Shown here piece after piece: positions 62,049-64,000 of a DNA stretch of 64,000 bases (positions are counted from its first letter, which is position 1; each line of letters opens with the position of its first letter). Source of the DNA: Flavobacteriaceae bacterium (lineage in GTDB: Bacteria; Bacteroidota; Bacteroidia; Flavobacteriales; Flavobacteriaceae); contig JANQNQ010000009.1 of assembly GCA_028279515.1 (NCBI GenBank), positions 258,429 to 322,428 of the forward strand. Direction: 5' to 3'. The notes beneath the pieces were generated by a model. That model had not been told where the DNA came from and did not search any database. It saw nothing but the letters and a program-made list of their open reading frames with translations. The position numbers were made by a program, and so were the translations under genes.

Positions 62049-64000
62049 ATGAGTGAGAAAACCAAAATAGTACAATGCTTTTTACCGCCCATGGTCGCGG
62101 GTGAATATACCTTAGATGTAACCCAAAACATCGTAAAGGGAGGAAGCAGTGTTCAAGATGTTTCGAAGAAGTTTGATTTTGCCGTCGATGCTGCACGTTT
62201 CGCACTCAATCCAACCGACATCTATTCGGTGTACCCACCAGCCAATCAATACGGTAATTATTCCGAATCGCTTCCGCATATCGTATTTAGTCGGAGGACG
62301 CTACCATGGGAAAGAACCCTAGATGGTGAATTGCCACTTTTTTTGAGAGCGACTTCCGAAGAGAAAAAGAGTCCAGCAGCCACTCCGCCCATACCTTGGA
62401 TGGCACTGATTCTCTTTGATGAAGACGAAATGAAAACGCTAAAAATAAAGACAAGTACTGTTGCCGATGTAATACAAGTAAACACCTCGAAAGAGGTAAC
62501 ACGACCTGAGATCTATTTGGAAGGAGCAGGAGGTAATGACGCCTTAGAACTGATGCCTTGGGAAACAGAAAACGAAGGGTGTTACACGATCGACATCTCG
62601 AAAGAGCAGTTTGAAACACACATTCCTTCAAAAGAAGGCCTGTCCTATTTGGCGCATGCCAAAGAGGTGAGCGTCAATAATAAAGATCAAGCGGGGATTA
62701 CGGATGTAAATTCAGATGGTGCAGGAGTTTTTGCTGTGATGGTAGGTAACCGTTTGCCTTCCCCCGGAAAACAACATACTGCGATTTTAGTGTCGTTAGA
62801 GGGGTATCAAGATTATTTGAGCGATGCCAAATCCAAAAAATCAATTCCAAATGGAAACAAAGTTCGGCTGGTGGTCTTGGCGCACTGGAATTTTAGTAGT
62901 TCAGGAGATGCCACGTTCTTACAACTTGTTGACGGATTGGACACAAAAGCAATGCGCATCGAAAGGGATAACGAAGCTGCCGAGTTAGTACCATTTTTCG
63001 AATCTGGTTATGCACCCTTGGCACATCGCACGAGAAAAGGAGCGTCCATGCTATCATGGTATCACGGGCCTTTTTCACCTAAAATGACAGTTGCGAGGTC
63101 AAAGAGCATCTCCTTTGCTTCGTCTGATGCTGCGTTGAGGTACGATAGGAATACAGGGTTTTTTGATGTCTCTTTCGCGGCGGCCTGGCAATTGGGTCGC
63201 ATGTTGGCGCTTCAGAACCAAGAATTCGCGAAAGCGATGCTCGGTTGGCGTATCGATCAGAAGGAAGAAGAAGTACGCACTGCACGGCGTAAATCCATTG
63301 GAGAGCTCATAGGAGATGCCAGCAATGCTTCCCTAAAAGACAAGGTCATTGGCTATTTAGGCAAAATAAATGAGGTCACGGTTACCCCGTCAGAAGTAGT
63401 AGCCACCCAGACCACTGACGACATTCCTGATAACGTAAAGCACTTTTTAGGTGAACTGTATAAATTGAACGGAGTGCCCTTTTCCTATTTAGTGCCCCAC
63501 GAATTTCTCTTACCAAAAGACCATAAGCGACAAGGAAAGGAGTTTTCTGGAAGCCTCGCGATGTTCTATATCGACCCTAGTTGGGTAGAGGCCTTGTTAG
63601 ACGGTGCGTTAAGCATTGGTCGAATTGATCGCACTGACACAATCCTTGAACGGGTGATGACCGGAGAGTTTACCACAGGATATATAAAACAAAAAATAAA
63701 AGATCCTGAAGACAATGGACAAGACATTGAGGTAAGGCAATTGAACCTAACAGGATTTCTCTTTCGATCCAATCTTATTTCGGGTTGGAGAGGCATCGAG
63801 ATCGAAGCCTACGATGCCGATAAAAAACCGTTGCTAGCCTTGCGATTTGAGCAGATCAATGACGATGTATTTCTAGGCATTTTTAACGGAAACGTCCATT
63901 CTATGAAGGTGCGTCAACCCTATGAAGGACTTCATTTTGGGATTAAAAGAACGAACAATGCTTATAGCAAAAGTTTGAAAGATGCCAACGGCAAAACACT
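62049..64000 (+). CDS. Large unknown protein, 3' end cut by window
   Basis: Starts at the ATG at 62049, 9 nt after the DUF6603-like stop, and stays open to the window end (650 complete codons). No signal peptide. Contains an N-terminal segment (EKTKIVQCFLPPMVAGEYTL), a mid part with LAHRTRKGASMLSWYHGPFS, and a well-ordered stretch VPFSYLVPHEFLLP ... DPSWVEALLDGALSIGR that looks like a conserved core. I do not know the family. Tight spacing says it belongs with the preceding genes. Confidence 0.7.
   Translation, partial: MSEKTKIVQCFLPPMVAGEYTLDVTQNIVKGGSSVQDVSKKFDFAVDAARFALNPTDIYSVYPPANQYGNYSESLPHIVFSRRTLPWERTLDGELPLFLRATSEEKKSPAATPPIPWMALILFDEDEMKTLKIKTSTVADVIQVNTSKEVTRPEIYLEGAGGNDALELMPWETENEGCYTIDISKEQFETHIPSKEGLSYLAHAKEVSVNNKDQAGITDVNSDGAGVFAVMVGNRLPSPGKQHTAILVSLEGYQDYLSDAKSKKSIPNGNKVRLVVLAHWNFSSSGDATFLQLVDGLDTKAMRIERDNEAAELVPFFESGYAPLAHRTRKGASMLSWYHGPFSPKMTVARSKSISFASSDAALRYDRNTGFFDVSFAAAWQLGRMLALQNQEFAKAMLGWRIDQKEEEVRTARRKSIGELIGDASNASLKDKVIGYLGKINEVTVTPSEVVATQTTDDIPDNVKHFLGELYKLNGVPFSYLVPHEFLLPKDHKRQGKEFSGSLAMFYIDPSWVEALLDGALSIGRIDRTDTILERVMTGEFTTGYIKQKIKDPEDNGQDIEVRQLNLTGFLFRSNLISGWRGIEIEAYDADKKPLLALRFEQINDDVFLGIFNGNVHSMKVRQPYEGLHFGIKRTNNAYSKSLKDANGKT

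Noticed and set aside
56076-64000. Prophage
   Set aside because: Tail-collar and fibre-like domains are present, but both carry Sec signals and no capsid, terminase, integrase, lysis or sheath gene is seen in 8 kb.

Overview
The window looks like chromosome of a Flavobacteriia-type member of the Bacteroidota, probably marine. The support is a type IX secretion (T9SS) C-terminal sorting domain, promoters of the TTTG/TAnnTTTG type, many lipoproteins and Gln-terminated signal peptides, DUF4197, DUF4920 and DUF1684 lipoproteins, a DnaJ with half the usual zinc motifs, and TPR sensor kinases paired with LuxR-type regulators. I saw no rRNA, tRNA, CRISPR array or insertion sequence. The genus cannot be read from the sequence.

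Layout. 1-9.6 kb: the end of a GNAT acetyltransferase, a 592-bp gap with a long hairpin, a TPR/7TM AraC regulator, a PfkB kinase, two lipoproteins (DUF4197 and PqqB-like) and a fused B12-dependent acyl-CoA mutase (IcmF type). 9.6-18.3 kb: an apparent operon with a T9SS cargo protein, a 2229-residue SpvB/RHS polymorphic toxin and a lipoprotein that overlaps it by 7 nt, the likely immunity protein. 18.4-26.9 kb: an Lrp regulator, a membrane HTH protein, an amino-acid:cation symporter, a palindromic repeat element, an alpha/beta hydrolase, and an MFS/DJ-1 pair preceded by a 25-codon ORF and a terminator that together look like a leader-peptide attenuator. 26.9-31.6 kb: porin-amtB-glnK nitrogen genes with paired operator-like dyads, a fluoride channel and an SRPBCC protein. 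31.7-39.2 kb: a dipeptidyl-peptidase III, a metalloprotease/barrel operon, and a lipoprotein-histidine kinase-response regulator operon. 39.3-45.7 kb: SDR, MazG-like, ilvE, DUF4920, mnmD, a TIGR01777 epimerase, then grpE-dnaJ with a sigma-54-like promoter. 45.9-50.1 kb: a four-gene operon with an ABC exporter, an MscS channel and an NtrC-like protein that lacks its DNA-binding domain. 50.2-55.8 kb: a coiled-coil protein, a barrel protein, PPK2, an M28 peptidase and a GT2 glycosyltransferase.

56.1-64.0 kb is the least explained region. Five co-directional genes run off the window: two Sec-exported proteins that share a tail-fibre-like N-terminal module (one with a phage tail-collar domain), a 243-residue protein, a 1091-residue DUF6603-like protein and an open frame of more than 650 residues. 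No phage structural, integrase or lysis genes accompany them here, so this looks like a domesticated tail-derived surface system rather than a prophage.

How the genes work together. AmtB, its PII regulator and a porin form an ammonium uptake unit. GrpE and DnaJ are DnaK co-chaperones. The RHS toxin and its neighbour suggest interbacterial competition. Several exported peptidases (M49, M48-like, M28) fit a peptide-scavenging lifestyle. Regulatory calls come from motif reading by eye and are weaker than the protein calls.
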